This document shows positions 8,702 through 16,462 of a DNA stretch of 64,000 bases, piece after piece. Below the pieces are notes generated by a model, which made no database searches, was not told where the DNA came from, and worked only from the letters and a program-made list of their open reading frames with translations. Every line of letters starts with the position of its first letter. Within the stretch, counting starts at the first letter, position 1. This DNA is from Deltaproteobacteria bacterium. GTDB taxonomy: Bacteria > Desulfobacterota > Binatia > UBA9968. The stretch is from positions 1 through 64,000 of the forward strand of contig SHYW01000006.1 in the NCBI GenBank assembly GCA_009692615.1, given 5' to 3'. The translations under genes were made by a program, and so were the position numbers.

Positions 8702-8836
8702 TAGCAGGGTGCTGAAAAACCACTCGGAGTCCTTCGACAAGCTCAGGACGAACGGTTCGGAGATTGAAATCATTGAGGGAAATCCGTTCATGCTGAGCTT
8801 GTCGAAGCATGTTCCATTTTTTTCAGCACCCTGCTA
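8702..8836. repeat. 135-bp nested palindromic element
   Basis: The ends are a perfect 18-base inverted repeat (8702-8719 with 8819-8836, TAGCAGGGTGCTGAAAAA). Inside is a second perfect 15-base inverted repeat (8732-8746 with 8793-8807, CTTCGACAAGCTCAG), and the centre carries GAACGG/CCGTTC. There is no coding content. It resembles a MITE- or REP-type mobile palindrome. With the next repeat it fills most of the 355-base gap 8662-9016; nothing else is seen there. Confidence 0.85.
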
Positions 8837-8840
8837 GCAG

Positions 8841-8929
8841 AAAATCTCCCCTAGCCCCTCTTTTTCAAAGAGGGGAACCGATTCGAATCTCCCAATCCCC
8901 TTTTTTAAAGGGGGACCAAGGGGGATTTT
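8841..8929. repeat. Intergenic palindromic repeat, CCCCTTTTTCAAAGGGG type, copy 3
   Basis: Contains CCCCTCTTTTTCAAAGAGGGG, then CCCCTTTTTTAAAGGGGG, bounded by AAAATCTCCCC and GGGGGATTTT. Same layout as 3530-3622 and 4769-4860. It directly abuts the 135-bp palindrome. Confidence 0.85.
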
Positions 8930-9016
8930 CCCGCAGGCGAAATTTTTCGCTTGCGCTTTCACCGAGTGTTTAGCTACCTTCAACTCCTCGACCGAACCGA
9001 CAAATGGAAGTTAGCC

Positions 9017-9655
9017 ATGTACGACATCGCCGGCCGAAAAATTCCCAGCACCCTGAGCGAAATCGCCGCGCCGCAGCGTAGCGCCTTGCTCCTATGGGAC
9101 ATGGAATACGGCATCGCTCCCAACGCGTTCAACTACCAAGAAATTTTACCGCGGCTGCAAAAACTCGCGGCGCTCGCGCGCCAGATCGGTGTGCCGGTCT
9201 TTTATTCCGTCCAGCACGGTTTCGATCTCGTCAAGGAAGAAGCCGACGTTTGGGTGCGCGTGCGCATGAAGCGAGCCAAAGCCAGCGATCCCAAGCAGCT
9301 CTTGAACGAAAAAGAAAATCCCCACGACAGCGAAATCGTCGAAGCGCTCAAACCCGCGCCCCAAGACATCGTCTTTCACAAGCGCCGCCCCGACGGCTTT
9401 GTCGGCACCGACTTCGAGCTCATGCTGCGCAGCCGAAATATTAAATCTATCGTCATCGGCGGCGTCGCCACCGAAGGCGGCATCGAAGGCACGGCGCGCA
9501 GCGCGCGCAATCTCGGCTACGACATCGTCGTGCTCAAGGACGGCGTCGGCTCGCGCAGCCGCGAACTGCACGAGATGGCTTTGAAATTGATCGAGCAAAC
9601 CCACTTCGATGTCGCCACCGCGGCTGAGATCGCCGCGATCTGGGAACGTCCATGA
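9017..9655 (+). CDS. Isochorismatase-like hydrolase lacking the usual Cys
   Basis: 212 residues from the ATG at 9017, which has GGAAG six bases upstream; an in-frame upstream codon at 8951 has no such site. The isochorismatase-like fold is clear: catalytic Asp in ALLLWDME, Lys in VFHKRRPDGFVGT, and the loop GGVATEGGIEGTARSA. In cysteine hydrolases of this family the last loop carries the nucleophilic Cys (TxxC); here Gly occupies it. Family members without the Cys exist, including true isochorismatases, so the protein is probably active with another chemistry or substrate. It overlaps the next gene by four bases (ATGA), indicating translational coupling to a binding protein. Confidence 0.85.
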   Translation: MYDIAGRKIPSTLSEIAAPQRSALLLWDMEYGIAPNAFNYQEILPRLQKLAALARQIGVPVFYSVQHGFDLVKEEADVWVRVRMKRAKASDPKQLLNEKENPHDSEIVEALKPAPQDIVFHKRRPDGFVGTDFELMLRSRNIKSIVIGGVATEGGIEGTARSARNLGYDIVVLKDGVGSRSRELHEMALKLIEQTHFDVATAAEIAAIWERP

Positions 9656-10647
9656 ACGCGAAGCCGGTGGTCGTTTGTGCGATCGGGTTATTTCTCGCGA
9701 TAGGCAACGCAATGCCCGCGAAAAGCGCCGACGAAAAAACTCTCGAACTGGCGAAAAAAGAAGGGCGCGTCAGCTTCTACACCTCCATGGGCGCCGACGA
9801 GAGCAAGATGGTCGCCGATGCCTTTCAAGCCAAGTATCCAGCGATCAAAGTCGAGATCACCCGGCTAGGCAGCGAAAAACTCTTGCAGCGCATGCTCAAT
9901 GAATACCGCGCCGGCAGCCATCTGTTCGACACCGTTACCAACAGCGGCATGGAAATCGTCATGCTCGGCAGAGCGAAAATGCTGGCGCGCCATATGACGC
10001 CCGAGTTCTCGTCGTTCATGCCGGAATCCCGCGACGCCAACCTGGGCTGGGCCGACATGTATTCGAACCTGCGTTTGGTAGCCTTCAACACTCGCGCGGT
10101 GACTAAAGACAAAATTCCCCGCCGCTACGAAGATTTATTAGAGCCCCTGTGGAAAGGCCAAATCGGTTTTCCTGAAGGACAGTATTCCTGGTTCGCCACT
10201 ATGCTGAAAATCATGGGCGAGGAGGCCGGCAAAAAATTCTTTCAAGGGCTGGCGCGGCAGAATCTCCACTATCGCAATTCCCAAGTGCTGGTCACCCAGT
10301 TCGTCGCCGCCGGCGAATTTAGTCTCGGCTTCGTTTACGACACCCAAGTGCTGCGTTTCAAAAAACGCGGCGCGCCCATCGATATCGCGCCCATGCCGTT
10401 CATCACCAAGAACATTCACCCTCTCGCCCTCGCCGCCCACGCGCCCCATCCCAACGCCGGCAAAGTTTTTATCGACTACGTGCTCTCGAAAGAAGGCCAG
10501 ACTTTTATCAAGAACATGGGCCGGGTGATTTCACGCAGCGACATCCCGCAGGAAGAATTCGCCAAGACCAAAATGATCTTCGACGATCCGACCATCGTCG
10601 ACCGTCTGCCGAGCGTCATCGAAGACTACAAACGCTATTTAAACTGA
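9652..10647 (+). CDS. Extracellular solute-binding protein, family 1 (iron-type)
   Basis: 331 residues with a signal peptide (VVVCAIGLFLAIGNAMPAKSA). The mature part begins ELAKKEGRVSFYTSMGADESKMVADAFQAKYP, the pattern of Fe3+- and thiamine-type family-1 binding proteins (FutA/AfuA-like). Further marks are WKGQIGFPEGQYSWFATMLKIMG and the C-terminal AHAPHPNAGKVFIDYVLSKEGQ. The start codon overlaps the stop of the isochorismatase-like gene, so the two are translated together. No permease or ATPase follows. The tyrosines that mark iron binders were not checked residue by residue; the ligand could be iron or an organic compound. Confidence 0.87.
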   Translation: MNAKPVVVCAIGLFLAIGNAMPAKSADEKTLELAKKEGRVSFYTSMGADESKMVADAFQAKYPAIKVEITRLGSEKLLQRMLNEYRAGSHLFDTVTNSGMEIVMLGRAKMLARHMTPEFSSFMPESRDANLGWADMYSNLRLVAFNTRAVTKDKIPRRYEDLLEPLWKGQIGFPEGQYSWFATMLKIMGEEAGKKFFQGLARQNLHYRNSQVLVTQFVAAGEFSLGFVYDTQVLRFKKRGAPIDIAPMPFITKNIHPLALAAHAPHPNAGKVFIDYVLSKEGQTFIKNMGRVISRSDIPQEEFAKTKMIFDDPTIVDRLPSVIEDYKRYLN

Positions 10648-10680
10648 CAATTGCGTCGCAAGCGCAACGCTGACGCGAAT

Positions 10681-10785
10681 GTCATCCTGAGCCCCTTCGA
10701 CGCTGCTCAGGATAAACTCCGGCGAAGGATCTCGTCTTCGTCCGTAGCATCCAAGTCGAGATCCTTCGCTCGCGCTCAGGATGAC
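10681..10785. repeat. 105-bp nested palindrome (GTCATCCTGAGC...GCTCAGGATGAC)
   Basis: Perfect 12-base ends (10681-10692 with 10774-10785) enclose a second perfect 12-base inverted repeat (10723-10734 with 10757-10768, CGAAGGATCTCG). The sequence style (CTTCGAC, CTCAGGAT) is related to the interior of the element at 8702-8836. It lies between convergent genes and contains no coding signal. Confidence 0.85.
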
Positions 10786-10816
10786 AGGAAGGAATATACA
10801 ATCGGCAAAATGCGTC

Positions 10817-12181
10817 TTACTTATTTTGTCCGTTGAGCGGTTTAAAACCCGGCGCGATCTTCCAGCCGGGATTATCCGACTGGCCTTTCGCTTCGTAGGC
10901 GCCGATATCTACTTTTGCCGCAGCCCGCGGTCGGCCATTGAAATCGTCGCGCGGCGCAAACTTTACATCGCCGGCACCGAGTAGCGCCGAATTGGCCCGC
11001 GGCCACAGATCGAATGAATCGGAACTTTTGAATGTATTCCCGGCGCGGCCGCCGCCGCGAAACTTTTGGCCATCGAGGTGCACACCGACGAGCGTACCTT
11101 CGACAACATTGGCCCGCACCGTGACGCCAGAGCCGTTCAAGCCGAGAGCGTCAACCGACACACCGCCGGCGCAGTAAAAAGCGTTGTTCGCCAGCACCAT
11201 GTTTTCCGCGCCTTCCCAGCGTAGGTCGAGACACTTGGGATGACCGACCACGGTATTACTGACGATGGTCACGTTGCGCACCCGGCGATTGGCGGTTTGC
11301 GGCGCGGCGGTGATGCCGGTGAGCGAGGAATTGAGAATCAGATTGTTTTGCACCAGCGCGTCGGCGACCACTTGAATGCCCTAGCCGCAATTCCACATAA
11401 CGTTGCGTTCGATAATATTGATGCCGGCGCCGCCGCCGTAAACGAAAATACAAGGATACTGGGTGCCGATGTTGGTGTCGTGAATAACGTTGTCACGCAC
11501 CACGTTGCCAAACGATCCGAGTTTGATTTCGATGCCGTCGTTGCCGCCTTCGCTGGTGCCGCGCAGATGGTGAATATAGTTGCCCTCGATTAGGCTATTG
11601 GTCACCCTGCATTTGCCATCGTGGCAGCCGATATACATGCCTTCGCCCTCGGTTGGTACGGTCGGGTGAAGCCCGGTGTGATGAATATGGTTGCGCCGCA
11701 CCACCAACGCGTCGACATCGCCGGCGTTGACCGCCAGCGCGTTGTTCTGGGTTTCCTCGATCTCGTTGTCTTCCAAGGTAATGTGATGGCCGCGAATGAT
11801 CCGAAAGCCGATGCTGCCGCCGCGAAAGTGCAAACCGCGAATCGTCAGATAAGCCGAGTCGACGATTTCAATATTGTTTTGCGTCGTGTTGCTCTGCGCC
11901 GGCCGAGTGATCAGCGGCCGCGCGCCGGGCGCCGCGCGAATCATGATCGGCTTATCGGCTTCACCTTTCGCTGTGATCGCGCGCCGGCAGGCTTGGGAAT
12001 AAACCCCGTCGTGCAAAATCAGCTCGTCGCCCGGTTTCAACTTATTGGCGAGGTTTTCGAATTCTTCGTCGCAGGAGTCAGAATTGGGCGGATAGATCTC
12101 GAAAGTCTCGCCGTTAACATCGCCACGAAACATGCAAAGCCAAAGGGCCAGCATCAAAAAAGCACAGCAACTTGTATTCAT
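10817..12181 (-). pseudogene. Right-handed beta-helix protein interrupted by an in-frame TAG
   Basis: One reading frame from the ATG at 12181 to 10817 (455 codons) is broken only by a TAG at 11381-11383 (minus strand), between ERNVMWNCG and GIQVVADALVQNN. Both halves are open and share the beta-helix style: alternating short strands rich in Asn and Gly (LEDNEIEETQNNALAVNAG, RRNHIHHTGLH, IEGNYIHHLRG, VRDNVIHD before the stop; VSNTVVGH and VLANNAFYCAGGV after). A signal peptide starts at MNTSCCAFLMLALWLCMF. Family members are secreted polysaccharide-binding or lyase-like proteins. The simplest cause is a point mutation of a Glu or Gln codon; no recoding is implied. Confidence 0.85.
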
Positions 12182-12346
12182 AATCGTGACCCAGATTGTC
12201 GCACGCTTTGACGAAGCTGAAAAGATCGATTGCAACCGCAAGCCCGGCAAGGCTAAAAGACAAGAACGTTGACATTAACTAATGTCGGGGCCGATCACGA
12301 CCGGCCCGCTTTCAGATTGGAACATCTGCTACAGGGAACGAGCGCC

Positions 12347-13378
12347 ATGAAGCTTATCTACGTCACGTTTCTTCTACTGCTAACATTGTCACCATCGGCG
12401 CAGGCCAATCCCTATCTCGCGAAATCAACCGACGCGCCGATACCGATTCGCATCGCCACCTGCGCCCTCACCGGCGGCTTCATCCACATTTACACTGCCC
12501 TCGACAATCGCCTGTTCGACAAATACGGCTTCAAAGTCGAGCATCTGTTCGTGCGCGGCGGCGGCGTCTCCATCGCCGCGTTGGCAACCAACGAGATTCA
12601 GTTTCTTTATTGCACGGCGGATTCGCTGATTCCCAGTCTCGCCGCCGGCGCGGAAGCGAAACTGATCGCCTCGCCGCTGGTCGGTTTGCCCTGGGTGATG
12701 ATCGCGCGCAAGGAGATCAAGCGGCCCGAGGAATTGAAAGGCAAAATCATCGCTTCGACCCGGCCCGGCGGTACGCAGGATTTACTCGCCAGAGCAATCA
12801 TGAAAAAATTCAGCTTCGGCGCCAACGACGTCGCTATACGCCATCTCGGCGGCGCCGGCCAGACCGAAGTCTATAATGCGCTGCTGCAAAACATCGCCCA
12901 TGCGACCTTCGTTACGCCGCCGCTCGACGCCCGCGCCAAACGTGACGGGCTCAATGTGATTTATCAGATGGACGAGCTGAATTTGCCGGCGATCTACAGC
13001 AGCGTTTTCAGCAATTACAAATATCTCAAAGAGCGCCCCGAGGCGGTGCAAAAATTCGTCGCGGCGATCGCCGAAGCCGTTCACTTCGTCGAGAAAAATC
13101 CCGACAAAGCCAAAGCCTCGGTGGGCAAAGCCCTGGCGCTCAAAGATCAAGAGTCGTTGCAATCCGCCTACGACGCCTACGCCAAGCAGATCGTCAACCG
13201 CCGCCTCACTGTGCCGCCAAGTCGCGTCGCCGAGACCATCGAGCTCGCGCGCCAAGCCGGCACTCAGGTGCGGCGCCAAGCGCAGGACACCTACGATAAT
13301 AGCTTCGCCGACAACTTGGAGAAAAGCGGCTGGCTGCGCGAACTATGGGGCGGCGAAATGCCGGGGCGAAAATGGTAA
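12347..13378 (+). CDS. NMT1/THI5-like ABC substrate-binding protein
   Basis: 343 residues from the ATG at 12347, beginning with a clear signal peptide (MKLIYVTFLLLLTLSPSAQA). Family features: IRIATCALTGGFIHIYTALDNRLFDKYG, KRPEELKGKIIASTRPGGTQD, and the C-terminal DNSFADNLEKSGWLREL seen in several binding proteins of this window. It overlaps the next binding-protein gene by seven bases, so two different binders are made from one transcript. No permease or ATPase is linked. An in-frame upstream start at 12269 would place the signal peptide internally and is rejected. Confidence 0.87.
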   Translation: MKLIYVTFLLLLTLSPSAQANPYLAKSTDAPIPIRIATCALTGGFIHIYTALDNRLFDKYGFKVEHLFVRGGGVSIAALATNEIQFLYCTADSLIPSLAAGAEAKLIASPLVGLPWVMIARKEIKRPEELKGKIIASTRPGGTQDLLARAIMKKFSFGANDVAIRHLGGAGQTEVYNALLQNIAHATFVTPPLDARAKRDGLNVIYQMDELNLPAIYSSVFSNYKYLKERPEAVQKFVAAIAEAVHFVEKNPDKAKASVGKALALKDQESLQSAYDAYAKQIVNRRLTVPPSRVAETIELARQAGTQVRRQAQDTYDNSFADNLEKSGWLRELWGGEMPGRKW

Positions 13379-14349
13379 TAACTCAGACTCATGAAATATC
13401 GTTCGTCATGCTTGGAATACTTTTTATTATCGTGGCTCTCAACTTTGGGTTTCTAGCCAATGCCACTGGCGAAGTCGTCCACCTCGGCATCTCGACGCCG
13501 GGCCTCTACGAGATTCCCACCGAGATCGCCCAACGCAAAGGATTTTACCGCGAAGAAAATCTCGACGTGCGCAAAATCGTGATCCGGACTAACTTACATG
13601 TTGCCGCGTTGATCGCCGGCGAACTCGATTACTCGACGGTCAGCGGGCTGATCGGGCGAGCAACCATTCAAGGTTTGCCGGTCAAAGGCGTCATGGGTTG
13701 GTTCGACCGGCCGCTGCATATTTTGATCGCCAAGCCCGGCTTCAAACGGCTCACCGATTTCAAAGGCAAAAGAATCGGCGTCAGCGGCCTGGGCTCGGCA
13801 CCGCATTTCGTTCTGCGCGAAGCCTTGTCGCAAGCGGGAATGAATCCTGATCGCGACATCACGACGCTTGCACTAGGCGGCTCCGGCGAACGGCTCGCCG
13901 CCCTGATCGCCGGCATGGTGGACGCGACACCGCTGGACGTCGCTTACGTCGAGAAAGCCGAAAAGCTCGGCTTGGTTTCGGTGATTTATTTCGGCGATGT
14001 CGTCCACACGCGCCTGGGCGGTTTCGGCGTCTCGCTGGAAAAAATCCGCAAGAATCCAAGCCAAATCGTCCGCGTCATCCGAGGGACGCTGAGAGGCGTC
14101 CGCTTTATTCGTAATAACAAGCAAGAGACTCTCACGCTCATGCACGACTATTTGAAAGTCAGCGCCGACGCCGCGGTGAAAATCCACGACTTCGCCATGC
14201 GCTCCCTCAACGCCGACGGCCTGGTGGCGAAAAACACCATGGACGCGGAAATCCGCTTGGCCAAAGAACAGCTCAAGCTGACCGAAGAAATCAGCAAAGA
14301 AAAAATCATGGACTGGCGCTTCCTCAAGGAAGTGTTGGGCCAGAAGTAA
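13372..14349 (+). CDS. NMT1/THI5-like ABC substrate-binding protein
   Basis: About 325 residues from the ATG at 13372, which overlaps the end of the previous gene. The hydrophobic run VMLGILFIIVALNFGFLANA is a signal peptide or anchor. Family features: GISTPGLYEIPTEIAQRKGFYREENLDV, LTDFKGKRIGVSGLGS, and ERLAALIAGMVDATPLDVAY. It is closest in layout to the protein at 4916-5914 (both have KGFYREE and a final EIS/KEK-type helical end). The tandem arrangement suggests duplication and divergence for different ligands. Start could alternatively be the Met at 13408. Confidence 0.86.
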   Translation: MVITQTHEISFVMLGILFIIVALNFGFLANATGEVVHLGISTPGLYEIPTEIAQRKGFYREENLDVRKIVIRTNLHVAALIAGELDYSTVSGLIGRATIQGLPVKGVMGWFDRPLHILIAKPGFKRLTDFKGKRIGVSGLGSAPHFVLREALSQAGMNPDRDITTLALGGSGERLAALIAGMVDATPLDVAYVEKAEKLGLVSVIYFGDVVHTRLGGFGVSLEKIRKNPSQIVRVIRGTLRGVRFIRNNKQETLTLMHDYLKVSADAAVKIHDFAMRSLNADGLVAKNTMDAEIRLAKEQLKLTEEISKEKIMDWRFLKEVLGQK

Positions 14350-14466
14350 TCGAGTTCACGTGTGATGATTGGTTGAAGTGGCAGGAGCGAAAAATCTTTC
14401 GCCTCTACAGCCGGTCGAATCCAATCGATAATTGCATCTCCATCAGCGCCAGATTATATCCGCACC

Positions 14467-14876
14467 ATGTTTCGCGTAAACACTTTTCTAGGGATATTTC
14501 TATTGGTTATGGGGCAACGCAGGTCAACCGCAACACTGATGCATCTAGTTGCTATCGCAATTGGCTCCAATGCTGCGCCCAAAGCCACCCGGTTTTTATC
14601 CAGCTCGGCCGCGCCAAGGGCGCGCTTTACAAACTGGACGCCGGACCCAATCCGCGCATCGGCATCGTCGTGATGCACAGAGAGTCGAATCATATGAACC
14701 ACGTCGCCTGCGGCGAGTTCGCCAAGCGCGGCTTCCTGGTGCTGTGCATGAACTCACGCTTCGAGAACAGCGAGGCATCGGTGAAATGGGAATCGATCCC
14801 GCTCGACGTCGGCGAAGGCGTCAAGCATCTCGATTTGCTACCCGCATCTGAAGTCAAAATGCTTCGGCTTCGCTAA
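14467..14876 (+). pseudogene. Alpha/beta hydrolase remnant, frameshifted and truncated
   Basis: A signal-like start (MFRVNTFLGIFLLVMGQ) at 14467 runs in one frame to about 14590. The recognisable body continues in another frame: FIQLGRAKGALYKLD, NPRIGIVVMHRESNHMNHVACGEFAKRGFLVLCMNSRFENSE and LDVGEGVKHLDLLP. This looks like the N-terminal part of an alpha/beta hydrolase (dienelactone-hydrolase style), but the nucleophile elbow (G-x-S-x-G) and everything after it are missing. The gene runs straight into the end of the convergent binding-protein gene. The interval is not a multiple of three, consistent with a one-base indel. Confidence 0.6.
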
Positions 14877-14890
14877 CCACGACAATTCGC

Positions 14891-15925
14891 TTACTGCTTC
14901 AACCCCAGCCCCTGCAAAAATCCTGAAGATCGCAATAAATCCGCGAACGAGTTGTTGAAAAAATCTCCCGGCCGCGCCTCTTTGGCGCGGGGAAAATCTT
15001 TTTCGTCGAGATAGCTCAACTGGCTTTGAATCGGTTCGCTGCGCACGGCAAGCGCGCCGTCCCAGTAGAGCGAGAACTGTTCGTAGGTGCCGTCGATGAT
15101 TTTTGCGTCGTCGGTGTCGGTGTATTTAGCGATCGCCTTCTTCGCTATCGCCGGATTTTGTTTTGCCAGCACCGTCGCTTCGGCGGTGGCCTTGAGAAAA
15201 GCGTAGAGCGAATTGGGATAAGCTTTAAGGGTCTTCTCTGTGGTGGCATAGGCGAGATGAAATCCCGGCACGTTGACCTGGGCGATGTCGATCAAGAGGC
15301 TCAGCCCGGCGTCGCGAGCCTTCAGCGTGTTCGGCGCGGACATCGTCCCGGCGGCGACGTTGCCGTTGATCACCGCGGTGAGTATCGCCGGAATCGTTTG
15401 CAGATAAATAAAGCTCACGTCTTTTTCAGAAATCACCGCGGTCTTCTTAATCGCTTCGCGGGTGGCGATTTCAGTCGAGGTCTTGGGCGTCGTTGCCGCG
15501 ATAGTCTTGCCTTTGAGATTGCCCAACGTCTTAACACTTTTGCCGCCCCACAGTTGAAAGACGAACCGTTACAGCGTGCCGCCGATATATTTCACCGTCG
15601 CGCCTTGCAGGCGCGCATTGACCAGCTCCGGTCCGGTGGAAATCACCTCGAGTTCACCCGCCACCAGCGCCTGATGCGCGACCTGGGAGTTGAGAATTTT
15701 CAGCGTCGCATCGAGCCCATGCTTCTTGAACAGCCCGGCTTCCTGCGCCACCCAGAGCGGCGTAAACGCGCCGCTAGGCTGCGTATACGAAAGCGTAAAG
15801 TTGCTCTTTTCAGGTTTGCCGCCGAGCTCGGCTCGCGTAAGCGCGGGAAAGACCGCAGTGAGGAAGGTCGCCAACAGGAAAATTCCGAACTCGCCGCGAT
15901 GCCGATAACGAATTGCAAATAGCAT
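14891..15925 (-). pseudogene. NMT1/THI5-like substrate-binding protein interrupted by an in-frame TAA
   Basis: The ATG at 15925 has GGGAGGG eight bases upstream and opens a signal peptide (GIFLLATFLTAVFPALTRA), followed by FTLSYTQPSGAFTPLWVAQEAGLFKKHGL. The frame is broken once, by TAA at 15569-15571, between KYIGGTL and RFVFQLWGGKSVKTLGNLKGK, and then continues open to 14891, ending with DEKDFPRAKEARPGDFFNNSFADLLRSSGFL. The total is 345 codons, the normal family length. A point mutation of an Asn/Gln/Lys/Tyr-type codon would explain it. Two half proteins would not fold, so the gene is probably dead unless the base is an error. Confidence 0.85.
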
Positions 15926-16039
15926 GAGACCCTCCCTATTGCTGGGTCGATAGCAGATCAACCTCAACGCCGTCAAACGAATTGCTTTCGCATTGCGGTC
16001 AACTGGCGCCGCGTGGTAGACGAAACAGGAGGGAAAATC

Positions 16040-16435
16040 ATGGCCAAGATCAAACATATCGCCATTCGCACCAACGACATCGAAAAGACCGCCTCGTTCT
16101 ACAAAGACGCCTTCGGCTTGGAACAAGTCGGCGTCGGCCAGAGCGGCATCTATCTCACCGACGGCTATCTCAACATCGCGATTCTCAGCATGCGCGGCGT
16201 GGTCGAAGGCGAAACCATGAAGCTGGGCGTTGACCACGTCGGCTTTCAAGTCGACGACGTCGATGCCGTGGTGGCAAAAATTCGCCAACTGGGCGGCAAG
16301 TCGCTCAACGAGCGCAACGAAGTGCAGCACGCCGATCCGTCCAAGCCGCAATCCTATTTCGAAGTCAAATGCGTCGTCGTAGACGATCAAGTGATCGACG
16401 TCTCCAACGCCGGCTGGGTCGGCGCCAGCAAATAA
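16040..16435 (+). CDS. VOC (glyoxalase/bleomycin resistance) family protein
   Basis: 131 residues from the ATG at 16040, preceded by CAGGAGGGA. The single-domain VOC fold is shown by the paired half repeats: IKHIAIRTNDIEKTASFYKDAFGLE at the start and LGVDHVGFQVDDVDAVVAKIRQLG in the middle. Metal-ligand candidates are His6 (KHIAI), His in VDHVGF and Glu in QSYFEVKC. Members are glyoxalases, epimerases, ring-cleavage dioxygenases or antibiotic-binding proteins; the sequence does not decide between them. It precedes an MFS gene on the same strand by 27 bases, so the two may form an operon. Confidence 0.88.
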   Translation: MAKIKHIAIRTNDIEKTASFYKDAFGLEQVGVGQSGIYLTDGYLNIAILSMRGVVEGETMKLGVDHVGFQVDDVDAVVAKIRQLGGKSLNERNEVQHADPSKPQSYFEVKCVVVDDQVIDVSNAGWVGASK

Positions 16436-16462
16436 TTTTCCCGCAGCTTTGGCACCACATCC

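Noticed and set aside
8702-8836. Insertion sequence ends
   Set aside because: Inverted ends are present but there is no transposase or room for one; treated as a small palindromic repeat.
11381-11383. TAG in the beta-helix gene as a pyrrolysine codon
   Set aside because: No pyl genes in the window, the protein family has no known Pyl site, and a Glu or Gln to TAG point change is simpler.
11621-12211. A 196-codon plus-strand frame over the beta-helix gene
   Set aside because: The minus strand carries signal peptide and beta-helix repeats; the plus frame has no family features.
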